Made by a program: the position numbers and the translations under genes. From positions 1-36,905 of the forward strand of contig NZ_JEMA01000683.1 of NCBI RefSeq assembly GCF_001589285.1: DNA of 36,905 nt. The letters are read 5' to 3'. Positions 17,961 to 26,935 of this stretch are shown here, piece after piece. Source of the DNA: Sorangium cellulosum (GTDB taxonomy: Bacteria > Myxococcota_A > Polyangia > Polyangiales > Polyangiaceae). The notes under the pieces are model-generated. The model did not search any database. It was not told where the DNA came from and was given only the letters and a program-made list of their open reading frames with translations. How positions within the stretch are numbered: the first letter of the stretch is position 1; each line of letters begins with the position of its first letter.

Positions 17961-19295
17961 GTGAGCACCATGGGAGAAGTACGCGCTGGCCATACGCTCG
18001 GTCGCTATGAGCTCCTCGTCCCTATTGCGCTCGGGGGCATGGCCTCGGTGTGGGCCGCTCGGACGAGCGGCCAGCTGCCGAGGATCGTCGCCGTCAAGCT
18101 GCTGCGGGCCGAGCTGAGCGACGACCCGGACTTCGAGGCGATGTTCCTCGATGAGGCCACCCTGGTCTCGCAGATCCACCACCCGAACGTCGCCGAGACC
18201 ATCGATGTGGGTGAGGAGGACGGCGTCCTTTATCAGGTGATGGAGCTCATCGACGGTGAGCCGCTCAACCTGGTTCTGCGGGAGAGCAAGGCGCGCGGCG
18301 GCGTGCCGCTCCCCGTCGCGCTGCGCATCGTGGGCGAGGCCGCCCTCGGCCTGCACGCCGCGCACGAGCTGCGCGGCCGCGACGGCAAGCTCGTCGGCCT
18401 CGTTCACCGCGACGTCTCGCCGCAAAACATCCTGGTCGGCTACGACGGAACGGTGAAGATCCTCGACTTCGGCGTCGCCAAGGCCGCCTCGAACCTGCAG
18501 CGCACCCAGGTCGGGCAGGTGAAGGGCAAGTTCGCGTACATGTCGCCGGAGCAGGCGGGCAGCGAGCCGATCGATCGGCGCACCGACGTGTTCACGCTCG
18601 GGATCGTCTTCTACCAGCTCGTCACGGGCAAGCACCCCTTCCTCGCCGAGAACGAGCCCGCGACGGTGCGCCGCATCTGCGACAAGGCCGCGGCCGAGCC
18701 GGCGCGGACCCTCGTCCCCTCGCTCCCGGAGAGCGTCGACCGCATCATCATGAGGGCGCTCGCGAAGGCGAGGGACGAGCGCTTCGCCACGATGGCCGAC
18801 CTGCGCCGCGCCATCGAGCAGGTGTCGCCGGCGACGCCGCTCGCCACGACCGATGAGCTCGCCGCGCTGATGCAGCAGATGCTCGGCCCGCGCGGCGAGC
18901 GGCGGCGCGTCGCGATCCAGGAGGCCATGCAGATCGCGCGCGAGCGCTCGATCGACAACGACGAGCCGCCTCCCCAGCCGAGCCCGCCGCAGGCGAATGC
19001 CCGTCCCGGGCGCGCGATCGTCGAGCGCGACGCGAGCGCGCCGCAGGTCCCGCCGCCGCCCGTGGGCCGGGCGCGGCGCTGGCTCGTCCCCGTCGCCGCT
19101 GTCTGCCTCGTCATCCTCGCGGCGCTCGCGGGCGCGTACCTGCTCGGGTCGTCGGTGCGCCGGGGCGCGCCGCACCCGCGGGGCTCGCAGCTCGCCCCCG
19201 GGGCGGGCTCGATCAAGGAGCCGCTCCTCAGGGCCGCGCGCGCCGCGTCAGCCGCCGCGAAGGCGCCGCGCCGCCCCCCTGGCGCCGGCCCGTAG
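17961..19295 (+). CDS. Membrane-anchored Ser/Thr protein kinase (Hanks type)
   Basis: A 444-residue kinase. The domain spans about residues 14-290. The ATP loop is ALGGMASVW, the catalytic Lys is in VAVKLLRAEL, the catalytic loop is HRDVSPQNIL, the magnesium loop is DFGVAK, and the activation segment ends YMSPEQAG. HRDVSP in place of HRDLKP is common in myxobacterial kinases. A Pro-rich linker leads to a membrane helix (about 371-391, WLVPVAAVCLVILAALAGAYL) and a short basic tail, so no large extracellular sensor domain is present. Start GTG 17961 or ATG 17970 are both possible. It is followed by a terminator, so it appears monocistronic. Substrates unknown. Confidence 0.93.
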   Translation: MSTMGEVRAGHTLGRYELLVPIALGGMASVWAARTSGQLPRIVAVKLLRAELSDDPDFEAMFLDEATLVSQIHHPNVAETIDVGEEDGVLYQVMELIDGEPLNLVLRESKARGGVPLPVALRIVGEAALGLHAAHELRGRDGKLVGLVHRDVSPQNILVGYDGTVKILDFGVAKAASNLQRTQVGQVKGKFAYMSPEQAGSEPIDRRTDVFTLGIVFYQLVTGKHPFLAENEPATVRRICDKAAAEPARTLVPSLPESVDRIIMRALAKARDERFATMADLRRAIEQVSPATPLATTDELAALMQQMLGPRGERRRVAIQEAMQIARERSIDNDEPPPQPSPPQANARPGRAIVERDASAPQVPPPPVGRARRWLVPVAAVCLVILAALAGAYLLGSSVRRGAPHPRGSQLAPGAGSIKEPLLRAARAASAAAKAPRRPPGAGP

Positions 19296-19325
19296 CGGCC
19301 TGGCGCGCTCGCCTCCGCTCGCCCG

Positions 19326-19348
19326 CGCCGCCGTCCGCGGCGGCGTTT
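19326..19348 (+). terminator. Intrinsic terminator after the kinase gene
   Basis: A perfect 8-bp stem CGCCGCCG/CGGCGGCG (19326-19333 with 19338-19345), 4-nt loop, then TTTGCTT. It lies 30 bp after the kinase stop. Confidence 0.65.
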
Positions 19349-19350
19349 GC

Positions 19351-19379
19351 TTGACGGTTGGGGGAAGGCTTTTCAAGAT
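19351..19379 (+). promoter_or_regulatory. Candidate promoter of the VanW-family gene
   Basis: TTGACG (19351-19356, 5/6), 17-bp spacer and CAAGAT (19374-19379, 3/6). The ATG is 12 nt after the -10, which would give a leader of only about 6 nt. Tentative. Confidence 0.35.
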
Positions 19380-19391
19380 GGCCGCCCTCGC

Positions 19392-21173
19392 ATGAATCTT
19401 CGCCGCTCGCCGGAGCTCTGGCGGTTCGCCGCGCTGGTGGCGATCTTCGTCACGAGCGGCCTCGTCATCACCTACCTCGTGCTGCCGCCGCCGCCGGACG
19501 ACGGCCCGAGGCCGCCGCCGGTGCTCCGCGTGGCGCAGGTGCCGGTGCCGGCGGGCGGCGACGTCGTGGCGAACGCGCTCGACCTCGTGCGTCGCTACGC
19601 CACCGGGGAGATCCGGATCGTGCTCCCCGACGGCTCGGCGCGCGCGCTCCGCCGCAACGACCTCGGCGTCGAGATCAACCGGGTCCGCCTCGCCGAGTTC
19701 ATCCGCGAGGCGATCCGCCCGGAGAGCGCGCTCCGCCGCGCGCACGAGCGCAAGGACGAGGACGCGCCGCTCGACATCCCGATCCCGCTCCTGCTCGACT
19801 CCGAGCGGGCGATCAGCATGCTGCTCGATCTGAAGGTCGAGCTCGACGCGCCGGCGGTCGACGCCTATGTCGATCTCGAGGCGCGGCAGCTCAAGCCCGA
19901 GAAGATCGGGTATCGGCTGGACGTCTACGGCACGCTCGCGCGCATCGACGCCGCCCTGCGAGCCGGCGAGGACACGGCGCTGGCGAGCGTCGAGACGATC
20001 GCGCCGAAGCTCGTCGCCGAGCAGCTCGGCCACGTCAAGTTCGATCAGGTGCTCGGCTACTTCGAGACGCGCTACGCGACCGGGGCGAAGTCCAGGGAGA
20101 GGACGTACAACCTCAGGCTCGCCGCCTCGAAGCTCGACGGCGTCGTCGTCATGCCGGGGGAGATCTTCGACTTCAACGAGACGGTGGGCCCGCGCGACGA
20201 GGCGCACGGGTACCGCGTCGCGCCCGTCATCGCGCAAGGAGAGCTCGTCGACGGGCTCGGCGGCGGGACGTGCCAGATATCGGGCACGCTCCACGGCGCC
20301 GCGTTCTTCGCGGGGCTCGAGATCGTCGAGCGCTACCCGCACTCCCGCCCGAGCTACTACATCAAGCTCGGCCTCGACGCGACCGTCGTCTATCCGACGA
20401 TCAACTACCGCTTCAGGAACCCGTTCGACTTCCCGATCGTGCTCCACGAGACTGTGTCGGGCGGCGTCGTGCGCGCCGAGATCCTCGGGCCCTCGCGCAA
20501 GCTCACGGTCACGTACTTTCGCCGCATCGACGCGGTCATCCCGTTCGAGGAGCTCGAGCGCCCGACGCCGAAGCTGCCCGACGGCACACGGGTGCTGGCT
20601 CAGCGCGGCATCCCCGGCTTCAGGACGACGAGCTCGCGGGTCGTCCGCGACGGCGCCTATGGGGTGCGGGAGAAGTGGAGCGACAGCTACCCGCCGACCA
20701 CGCAGATCGTCCATGTCGGGAGCGGCCCGCGCGACCTGGTGGTCAAGGGGGCTGACGACAATCACCCCGAGTACGTGGCGGACGAGTACCTCGTCGTCAC
20801 GCAGGGGCCGGACGTCCGCACGCCCGGCGCGACAGGCCCCGAGCCGGGCGGCGGCACCGTCGAGAGCCGGGAGCCGGGTCTCACCGGAGGGCGCGGCTGG
20901 ACCGACCGCGCGGGGTTCGGCACCTTCCGCGTCAAGGACGAGAAAAAGGACCAGCGCGGGGAAGATAAGGAAGGCGGCCGCTCGCGCGGCGAGGACGCCC
21001 CGCCCGCCGAGGGCGCCGACATCGTGCAGCGCGCGAGCGAGCCCGCGCCCGAGAGCAAGGCGCGGAGAGAGCCCCGTGGCCAGAAAGGCCCCACGGCCGA
21101 CGAGACGAAGGACGACGGCAAGAGCAAGAAGCGGCGCCGGAACAAGGGCGAGGACAAGGCCGAGGACGGCTGA
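19392..21173 (+). CDS. VanW-family membrane-anchored protein
   Basis: A 593-residue protein. A membrane helix lies at about residues 11-33 (FAALVAIFVTSGLVITYLVL), with the rest predicted outside the inner membrane. Residues about 55-215 resemble the peptidoglycan-binding-like domain (PG_binding_4) that often precedes VanW. The VanW domain (about 225-350) has NLRLAASKLDGVVVMPGE, FDFNETVGPR, APVIAQGELVDGLGGGTCQ and YPTINYRFRNPFDFPI. A G5-like strand segment may follow. The last 130 residues are charged and disordered, ending in a Lys/Arg/Glu-rich tail. VanW proteins are accessory to cell-wall metabolism but have no proven reaction, and homology to the vancomycin cluster gene does not imply resistance. 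Start ATG 19392 is chosen over one 45 bp upstream because it gives a normal charged N terminus before the helix. Confidence 0.88.
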   Translation: MNLRRSPELWRFAALVAIFVTSGLVITYLVLPPPPDDGPRPPPVLRVAQVPVPAGGDVVANALDLVRRYATGEIRIVLPDGSARALRRNDLGVEINRVRLAEFIREAIRPESALRRAHERKDEDAPLDIPIPLLLDSERAISMLLDLKVELDAPAVDAYVDLEARQLKPEKIGYRLDVYGTLARIDAALRAGEDTALASVETIAPKLVAEQLGHVKFDQVLGYFETRYATGAKSRERTYNLRLAASKLDGVVVMPGEIFDFNETVGPRDEAHGYRVAPVIAQGELVDGLGGGTCQISGTLHGAAFFAGLEIVERYPHSRPSYYIKLGLDATVVYPTINYRFRNPFDFPIVLHETVSGGVVRAEILGPSRKLTVTYFRRIDAVIPFEELERPTPKLPDGTRVLAQRGIPGFRTTSSRVVRDGAYGVREKWSDSYPPTTQIVHVGSGPRDLVVKGADDNHPEYVADEYLVVTQGPDVRTPGATGPEPGGGTVESREPGLTGGRGWTDRAGFGTFRVKDEKKDQRGEDKEGGRSRGEDAPPAEGADIVQRASEPAPESKARREPRGQKGPTADETKDDGKSKKRRRNKGEDKAEDG

Positions 21174-21247
21174 CGCGCGGGCGGCGATCGCCCGCCGCCG
21201 GCCCCTTCAGCGGGCGCCGCAGCGCCGGATCCGCCGCGCGAGCGGCG

Positions 21248-21775
21248 CTAGCTCTTCGCCCGCAGCGCCGCCCCGCGCGGCGCCCGGTAAGGGTTCCCGG
21301 CCCTCGGCGCGGCCGGCGCCGGCGCCCAGTAGGCGTCGCACTTGCGGCAGTGCCATCGCTTCTTCAGCACGAGCAGCGGCAACCCGAGCAGCGCGATGAT
21401 GACGAGGACCTGACCGGGCGTCCACTCGCGGTAAGCGTAACGCGCCCCGCACGCCGGGCACTTCGGCCCGTCGAGCTCGGCCGCGTCGTCCTCTTCGTCG
21501 AGCTCGCGATCGTCGTCGACGGCCGGCGGTCTCAGGATCTCGGCCGCCCGCTCCAGATCCGCGCGCGGCACCTGGAGCCGGATCCCGAGGGAGCTGCCGA
21601 TGTAATGAGGGGTCAGCGTCGCCACGTGCTCATCGGCGATGAAGGCGCGGACGCCGTGAGCGGACAGCGCCGAGCGCCCCATCTGCGCCTCGACGGACTC
21701 GCTGTAGGTCGCCACGGTGACGAGCTGCTCGGAGCCCGCCTGGGAGCGGCCGCGAAGCCGATCGAAGGAGCGCAC
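21248..21775 (-). CDS. DUF2007 protein with zinc ribbon and membrane helix
   Basis: A 175-residue protein. Residues about 17-85 match the DUF2007 (putative signal-transducing) fold: LVTVATYSESVEAQMGRSAL, then a GVRAFIADEHVA strand and IRLQVPRADLERAAEIL. An acidic linker (87-101) follows, then CPACGARY, a membrane helix (about 120-135, VLVIIALLGLPLLVL) and CRKC, so a split zinc ribbon flanks the helix. Function is not established for this family. The GTG at 21775 overlaps GGGAGG, which is too close for a ribosome site, so the true start may be a little downstream. Convergent with the VanW gene. Confidence 0.72.
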   Translation of the reverse strand: MRSFDRLRGRSQAGSEQLVTVATYSESVEAQMGRSALSAHGVRAFIADEHVATLTPHYIGSSLGIRLQVPRADLERAAEILRPPAVDDDRELDEEDDAAELDGPKCPACGARYAYREWTPGQVLVIIALLGLPLLVLKKRWHCRKCDAYWAPAPAAPRAGNPYRAPRGAALRAKS

Positions 21776-21842
21776 CTCCCGAGGCTAGCATCCGCCCGCG
21801 GCGCAGCGTGTACGGCTGCCCGTTTTCGTGCCAGGGTGGGCG

Positions 21843-21900
21843 CCGGATCCCCGACCCACGTTGGCTCCGGATCCCCGGATCCCCGACCCACGTTGGCTCC
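21843..21900. repeat. Two exact 26-bp direct repeats before coaBC
   Basis: Bases 21843-21868 and 21875-21900 are identical (CCGGATCCCCGACCCACG followed by TTGGCTCC), separated by GGATCC... remnants of the same unit start. The second copy ends 6 bp before the chosen coaBC ATG. No inverted symmetry across the unit beyond GGATCC. Confidence 0.85.
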
Positions 21901-21906
21901 TGCGCC

Positions 21907-23238
21907 ATGTCCGGCCGAACGCCGTCCTCTCCCGCGCCCTCTTCGAGCCCTGCGCCTCCCCCGAGCGCCCCCGCGCCGCCGGCCGCCGGGCGCGCCGCTG
22001 CCGGCGCGCGGCCGACCGTCGCGCTCGCCGTCTCCGGCAGCATCGCCGCCTACAAGGCCGCCGAGGTCGCCCGTCTCCTGATCCAGGGCGGCGCGCGCGT
22101 GCTGCCGATCATGACCCGCGCCGCGCAGCAGTTCCTGGGGCCGATGACGCTGAGCGGGCTCTGCGGCGAGCCGGTGCGCGACACGATGTGGGACCCGGGC
22201 TTCGCGGGCGAGCTGCACGTCGCGCTCGCCGCCGAGGCGGATCTCGTGCTCCTCGTCCCAGCGACCGCCGACCTGCTCGCCCGCCTCGCCGCGGGGCGCG
22301 CCGACGACCTCGTGACGGCGCTCGCCCTGTGCGCGAAGGGGCCGGTGCTCGCCGCGCCCGCGATGCACCCCCGCATGTGGGCTCACCCCGCGACGGCGCG
22401 GAACGTCGCCGCGCTCGCGGCCGACGGCCGCGTCGAGCTCGTGGGCCCGGTCTTCGGCGAGGTCGCCTCCGGCGAGCGCGGCCTCGGTCGCATGGCCGAT
22501 CCCGCGGCGATCGCGGCCGCGGCCTTCGCGCAGCTCGCCCCGCGCGATCTCGCGGGGCTCCGCGTCGTCGTCACCGCGGGCCCGACGCTCGAGGATCTCG
22601 ATCCCGTGCGCTTCCTCGGCAACCGGTCGACAGGCAAGATGGGCTTCGCCGTCGCCGAGCGGGCCGCGGCCCGCGGCGCGGAGGTCACGCTCATCGCCGG
22701 CCCCGTGTCGCTCGCCACGCCGCCGGGCGCGCGGCGCGTCGACGTGCGCGGCGCGCTCTCGATGCGCGCCGCGCTCTGGCAGGCGCTCGGCGAGGAGCTG
22801 CGCGGCGCGGACGCGCTGATCATGACGGCCGCTGTGTCCGACTACCGGCCCGCCGAGCAGCACGCGACCAAGCTGAAGCGCACGCCCGATCTCGCCTCGC
22901 TGCCGCTCGTGCCGAACCCCGATCTGCTCGCCGAGGTCGGCGCCGCGCGCGCCGGCCTCGCCGGCGCGGCGCCGACCGACGGATCGCGGCCGCCGGTGCT
23001 CGTCGGGTTCGCCGTCGAGACCGCCACGGACGAGGGGGTGATCGCCTATGCCCGGCACAAGCTCGCGAGCAAGCGCGTCGACATGATCGTCGCCAACCAC
23101 GCGGCGGACTCGTTCGGCCGGGACGACAACCGCGCGACGCTCGTGACCCGCGACGCCGCCGACGCCCTCGGCGTCCTGCCCAAGCCCGTGCTCGCGGACC
23201 GCATCCTCGACCGGGTCTCCCGGATGTGCGCGCGATGA
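21907..23238 (+). CDS. coaBC: Bifunctional PPC decarboxylase / PPC synthetase
   Basis: Carries out two successive steps of coenzyme A synthesis: CTP-dependent joining of cysteine to 4'-phosphopantothenate (CoaB) and FMN-dependent decarboxylation (CoaC). The 443 residues hold a Pro/Ala-rich lead of about 35, the CoaC flavoprotein (about 37-215) with SGSIAAYKAAEVARLL, the PATADL segment and PAMHPRMW, and CoaB (about 220-440) with TAGPTLEDLDPVRFLGNRST, GKMGFAVAERAAARGAEV and AAVSDYRP. In PAMHPRMW the usual Asn of PxMNxxMW is His; this His form is also common in actinobacterial CoaBC, so it is not a defect. Start ATG 21907 excludes the direct repeats. The stop overlaps the next gene (ATGA). Confidence 0.95.
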   Translation: MSGRTPSSPAPSSSPAPPPSAPAPPAAGRAAAGARPTVALAVSGSIAAYKAAEVARLLIQGGARVLPIMTRAAQQFLGPMTLSGLCGEPVRDTMWDPGFAGELHVALAAEADLVLLVPATADLLARLAAGRADDLVTALALCAKGPVLAAPAMHPRMWAHPATARNVAALAADGRVELVGPVFGEVASGERGLGRMADPAAIAAAAFAQLAPRDLAGLRVVVTAGPTLEDLDPVRFLGNRSTGKMGFAVAERAAARGAEVTLIAGPVSLATPPGARRVDVRGALSMRAALWQALGEELRGADALIMTAAVSDYRPAEQHATKLKRTPDLASLPLVPNPDLLAEVGAARAGLAGAAPTDGSRPPVLVGFAVETATDEGVIAYARHKLASKRVDMIVANHAADSFGRDDNRATLVTRDAADALGVLPKPVLADRILDRVSRMCAR

Positions 23239-24020
23239 TCCCCGTCGACGCCGACGCCGCCCCTCCGTCCGCGGACCCGCCGCCTGCCCCGGCCTCTTCG
23301 CAGGATCCGCGGTCGACCGATCCACGCGAGCCGCCGCGGACCTCGCGCCGCGAGGCCGCGCTCATCGCCGCGTCGGTCACCGCCGTCGTCGCGATCGCCA
23401 TCTCGCTCGCGTTCGACCCGGAGCGCGCGGGCGCGTCCGGCATGCTCGCCGCCGTCGGCGCGCCCTACGTCGTCCTCGGCGCGGCCACGGTGATGTGGCT
23501 CCGCCGCCGCGGCGAGCTCCGCGCCGCGCTCCGCCCGCTGTCGGGCGACCTCGCGCGCGGCGCGCTCGTCGCGGCGGTGCTCTACGGCGTCGCCATGGCG
23601 GTGCAGATGGCGATCGCCCCGCGGGGCTCGCCGCGCGAGGCGTGGCTCCTTCGCCTGTACCTCCAGCTCGGCGACCCGTCGGCCGACGCGCGCGTGTTCG
23701 TCGGCGCGGCGGTGTTCGTCGTGGCCGCGCTCGAGGAGCTCGTCTGGCGCGGCCTCGTGATGCGCGCGCTCGAGGGGCCGCTCGGCCAGGGGGCCGCCTG
23801 GCTGCTGTCGAGCGCGCTCTTCGCCGTCGCGCACCTCCCCACGCTCTTCCTGCTCGGCGATCCGGTCGCCGGGCCGAACCCGCTGCTCGTCGCGGCGGGC
23901 TTCGGCTGCTCGATCGTGTGGGGTCGCGTTGTGCACCGGACCGGGCGGCTACCCCCGGCGCTCTTCGCCCACGCGTTCTTTTCGTGGGCGATCGTGAGCT
24001 TCCCGATCTGGCGCCCCTGA
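23235..24020 (+). CDS. CPBP-family intramembrane protease
   Basis: A 261-residue membrane protein of the CPBP (Rce1-like/Abi) family of intramembrane metal-dependent proteases. After a Pro-rich cytoplasmic lead (1-38) it has about seven hydrophobic segments. Catalytic motifs are present: EELVWR (Glu167, Glu168, Arg172), AHLP (His200) and FAHAFFSW (His246). Members process prenylated proteins in eukaryotes and take part in bacteriocin immunity or protein sorting in bacteria; the target here is unknown. The ATG overlaps the coaBC stop by 4 bp, so the two are translationally coupled. Convergent with yebC. Confidence 0.88.
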   Translation: MIPVDADAAPPSADPPPAPASSQDPRSTDPREPPRTSRREAALIAASVTAVVAIAISLAFDPERAGASGMLAAVGAPYVVLGAATVMWLRRRGELRAALRPLSGDLARGALVAAVLYGVAMAVQMAIAPRGSPREAWLLRLYLQLGDPSADARVFVGAAVFVVAALEELVWRGLVMRALEGPLGQGAAWLLSSALFAVAHLPTLFLLGDPVAGPNPLLVAAGFGCSIVWGRVVHRTGRLPPALFAHAFFSWAIVSFPIWRP

Positions 24021-24047
24021 CGGCGGCGCCGGGCGGCCGCCGGCGGC

Positions 24048-24080
24048 GACGCGCGGGGGCCTCCCCCGGCGCCCCGCGTC
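24048..24080. terminator. Hairpin between convergent CPBP and yebC genes
   Basis: GACGCG/CGCGTC (24048-24053 with 24075-24080) encloses GGGGG-CCT-CCCCC (24055-24067). The 3' arm touches the yebC stop codon. No T run on either side. It probably serves both convergent transcripts. Confidence 0.4.
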
Positions 24081-24828
24081 AGCCCTCGAGCTTCGCGAGC
24101 TCCTCGTCGGGGACGTCGAAGTCGGCGTAGACGTTCTGCACGTCGTCGTGGTCGTCGAGCGAGTCGACGAGGTTGAGGCAGACCTCGGCGTCGCGGCCCG
24201 CGACCTCTTTCTTGTTCTTGGGGACGTAGCCGGCGGTGTTCGACTTCACCGCGATCTTCGCGTCCTCGAGGGCCTTCACGACCGGGTCCATCACGTCGAC
24301 GCTGGAGAGCACCTGCCAGTCCTCTCCCTGGTCGCTGTAGTCGTCGGCGCCTGCGCCCACGGCGATGTCCATGAGCTGATCCTCGGTCGCCGCGTCCTTC
24401 GCGATGAGGATGATCCCCTTGCGCTCGAAGGCCCACTGCGCGGAGCCGCCGGCGCCGAGCTGCCCGTTGTTCTTCTCGAAGATCTTCCGGATCTCGGCGA
24501 CGGTGCGGTTCCGGTTGTCGGTCATCGCCTCGCAGAGGAAGAGCGTGCCGCCGGGGCCGGTGCCTTCGTAGAGGATCTCCTCGTAGTTCGCGCCCTCGAT
24601 CTCGCCGGTGCCGCGCTGGATGGCGCGCTTGATCGTGTCGGCGGGCATCGCCTGGCCCTTGGCGTCGTTGACCGCCTTGCGGAGGCGCGGGTTGCCGTTC
24701 GGGTCTCCGCCGCCCATGCGCGACGCGACGGTGATCTCCTTGATGAGCTTCGTGAAGAGCTTGCCGCGCTTTGCGTCGAGCGCGCCCTTCTTCCGCTTGA
24801 TGGTGGCCCACTTTGAATGGCCGCTCAT
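24079..24828 (-). CDS. yebC: YebC/PmpR-family protein (TACO1-like)
   Basis: A 249-residue member of the YebC family: cytosolic proteins long annotated as transcriptional regulators, with more recent evidence that members act on ribosomes stalled at proline stretches. It starts MSGHSKWATIKRKKGALDAK, has FTKLIKEITVASRMGGGDPN, NPRLRKAVNDAKGQAMPADT and YEGTGPGGTLFLCEAMTDN, and ends near DDHDDVQNVYADFDVPDEEL, all family hallmarks. The chosen ATG has GGAG 9-12 nt upstream, while an in-frame extension of 69 residues would run across the large hairpin. Proline-rich proteins are abundant in this window, which fits the translational role. Confidence 0.96.
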   Translation of the reverse strand: MSGHSKWATIKRKKGALDAKRGKLFTKLIKEITVASRMGGGDPNGNPRLRKAVNDAKGQAMPADTIKRAIQRGTGEIEGANYEEILYEGTGPGGTLFLCEAMTDNRNRTVAEIRKIFEKNNGQLGAGGSAQWAFERKGIILIAKDAATEDQLMDIAVGAGADDYSDQGEDWQVLSSVDVMDPVVKALEDAKIAVKSNTAGYVPKNKKEVAGRDAEVCLNLVDSLDDHDDVQNVYADFDVPDEELAKLEG

Positions 24829-24910
24829 GCCTGTCTGCTCCGTGATGACGGGGCGCTCGCGCGCGGCGCGCGCCCAGGGGAAAGGTTCGGCGCAAGCTGG
24901 AGCACCGATC

Positions 24911-24999
24911 GGTTCGAACACAGAAAACGCCAGGACGCCGAGAGCGCCAAGAGATGTTCGACGTCTCTTGGCGCTTTGGGCGCCCTGGCGGTGCGAACC
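24911..24999. repeat. Large near-perfect hairpin between amt and yebC
   Basis: Two 27-nt arms, 24928-24954 and 24964-24990, pair with only two mismatches and one G-T, around a 9-nt loop that can pair further. An outer GGTTCG/CGAACC (24911-24916 with 24994-24999) encloses the whole, with an asymmetric internal bulge that includes AAAA. The arms carry repeats of GCGCCAAG/CTTGGCGC type. It lies downstream of amt and 82 bp upstream of yebC, both on the minus strand, so it may end or process the amt transcript. Confidence 0.85.
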
Positions 25000-25135
25000 G
25001 TCCGTCGCTCTAGCGGTGCGCCCGTGTGGAGGCAACTACGACGGCGCCCTGGCCCGCGCGTGCCCCTCCTTACCGGGAGGGCGAACGCGGCCGGAGCCCT
25101 GATCGACATGGGGCTCCGGGGTTGCCCGCGCGCCG

Positions 25136-26350
<1,215 letters not shown>

Positions 26351-26369
26351 GGCACGGGGGTAACGTGCC
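26351..26369 (-). promoter_or_regulatory. Hairpin abutting the amt start codon
   Basis: GGCACG (26351-26356) and CGTGCC (26364-26369) form a perfect 6-bp stem with a 7-nt loop directly before the ATG. In RNA it would occupy the ribosome-binding position, so it could limit amt translation. GGCACG recurs 30 bp further upstream. Functional role is inference. Confidence 0.35.
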
Positions 26370-26488
26370 CGAAGTTTCAACGAGGTTTCGTGCCAGCGGC
26401 TGGACGCATTTGGCAGCGGATCAGGAAATTTCCAGGGGCACCCCGGGAAGCTCCTGAGTGATGCGGATAGCGTGCCGGCGGTGCCGCG

Positions 26489-26935
26489 TCAGCTCTCGGG
26501 CTGCGGGCCGCGGATCGTCAGGACGGGGACGGGCGCCGAGCGCACCACCCGCTGCGCGACGCTGCCGAGCAGGGCCCGCGCCACGGCCCCGCGCGCGTGC
26601 GTCCCGATCACGATCATGTCGGCGCCGATCTCGCCCGCGAGGCGGCAGATCTCCTCGTCGGGGATGCCGGCGCGGAGCACGCCCGAGATCTCGACATCGG
26701 GCGTGGCGCGGCGCTCGATCACCTGATCGAGGCTCCGCTGCGCCGCCTCGGCGAGGCGCGCGGCGTCCTCCGCCGAGGGGATCAGCGACGAGCCTTCCGG
26801 GAAGCTGTAGACGGGCACGCTGTACACGTGCGCCACGACGATCTTCGCGGAGAGCTTGCGGGCGAGCTCGATCGCCGTGTCGAGGGCGAGCTCGGAGGTC
26901 TCGTCGAAGTCATGGGCCAGGAGGAGGGTCTTCAT
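26489..26935 (-). CDS. Universal stress protein, UspA family
   Basis: A single-domain Usp of 148 residues, cytosolic. Strand 1 is MKTLLLAHDFDETSELALD, strand 2 KIVVAHVYSV, and the nucleotide-binding region is IVIGTHARGAVARALLGSVA, followed by VPVLTIR. The ATP-binding pattern G-x2-G-x9-G-S is kept except that the second Gly is Ala (Ala114); Gly111, Gly124 and Ser125 are present. It may therefore still bind ATP. Its start overlaps the end of the DUF2079 gene by 26 bp on the same strand, which suggests translational coupling. Likely role is in stress survival; the signal is unknown. Confidence 0.9.
   Translation of the reverse strand: MKTLLLAHDFDETSELALDTAIELARKLSAKIVVAHVYSVPVYSFPEGSSLIPSAEDAARLAEAAQRSLDQVIERRATPDVEISGVLRAGIPDEEICRLAGEIGADMIVIGTHARGAVARALLGSVAQRVVRSAPVPVLTIRGPQPES

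Noticed and set aside
22351..22380. Defective CoaC because PxMNxxMW reads PAMHPRMW
   Set aside because: His at this position is common in actinobacterial CoaBC proteins that function, so it is not a sign of loss.
26371..26400. Sigma-54 promoter before amt
   Set aside because: A TGGCAC -24-like element is present on the minus strand, but the -12 GC is missing at the required spacing.
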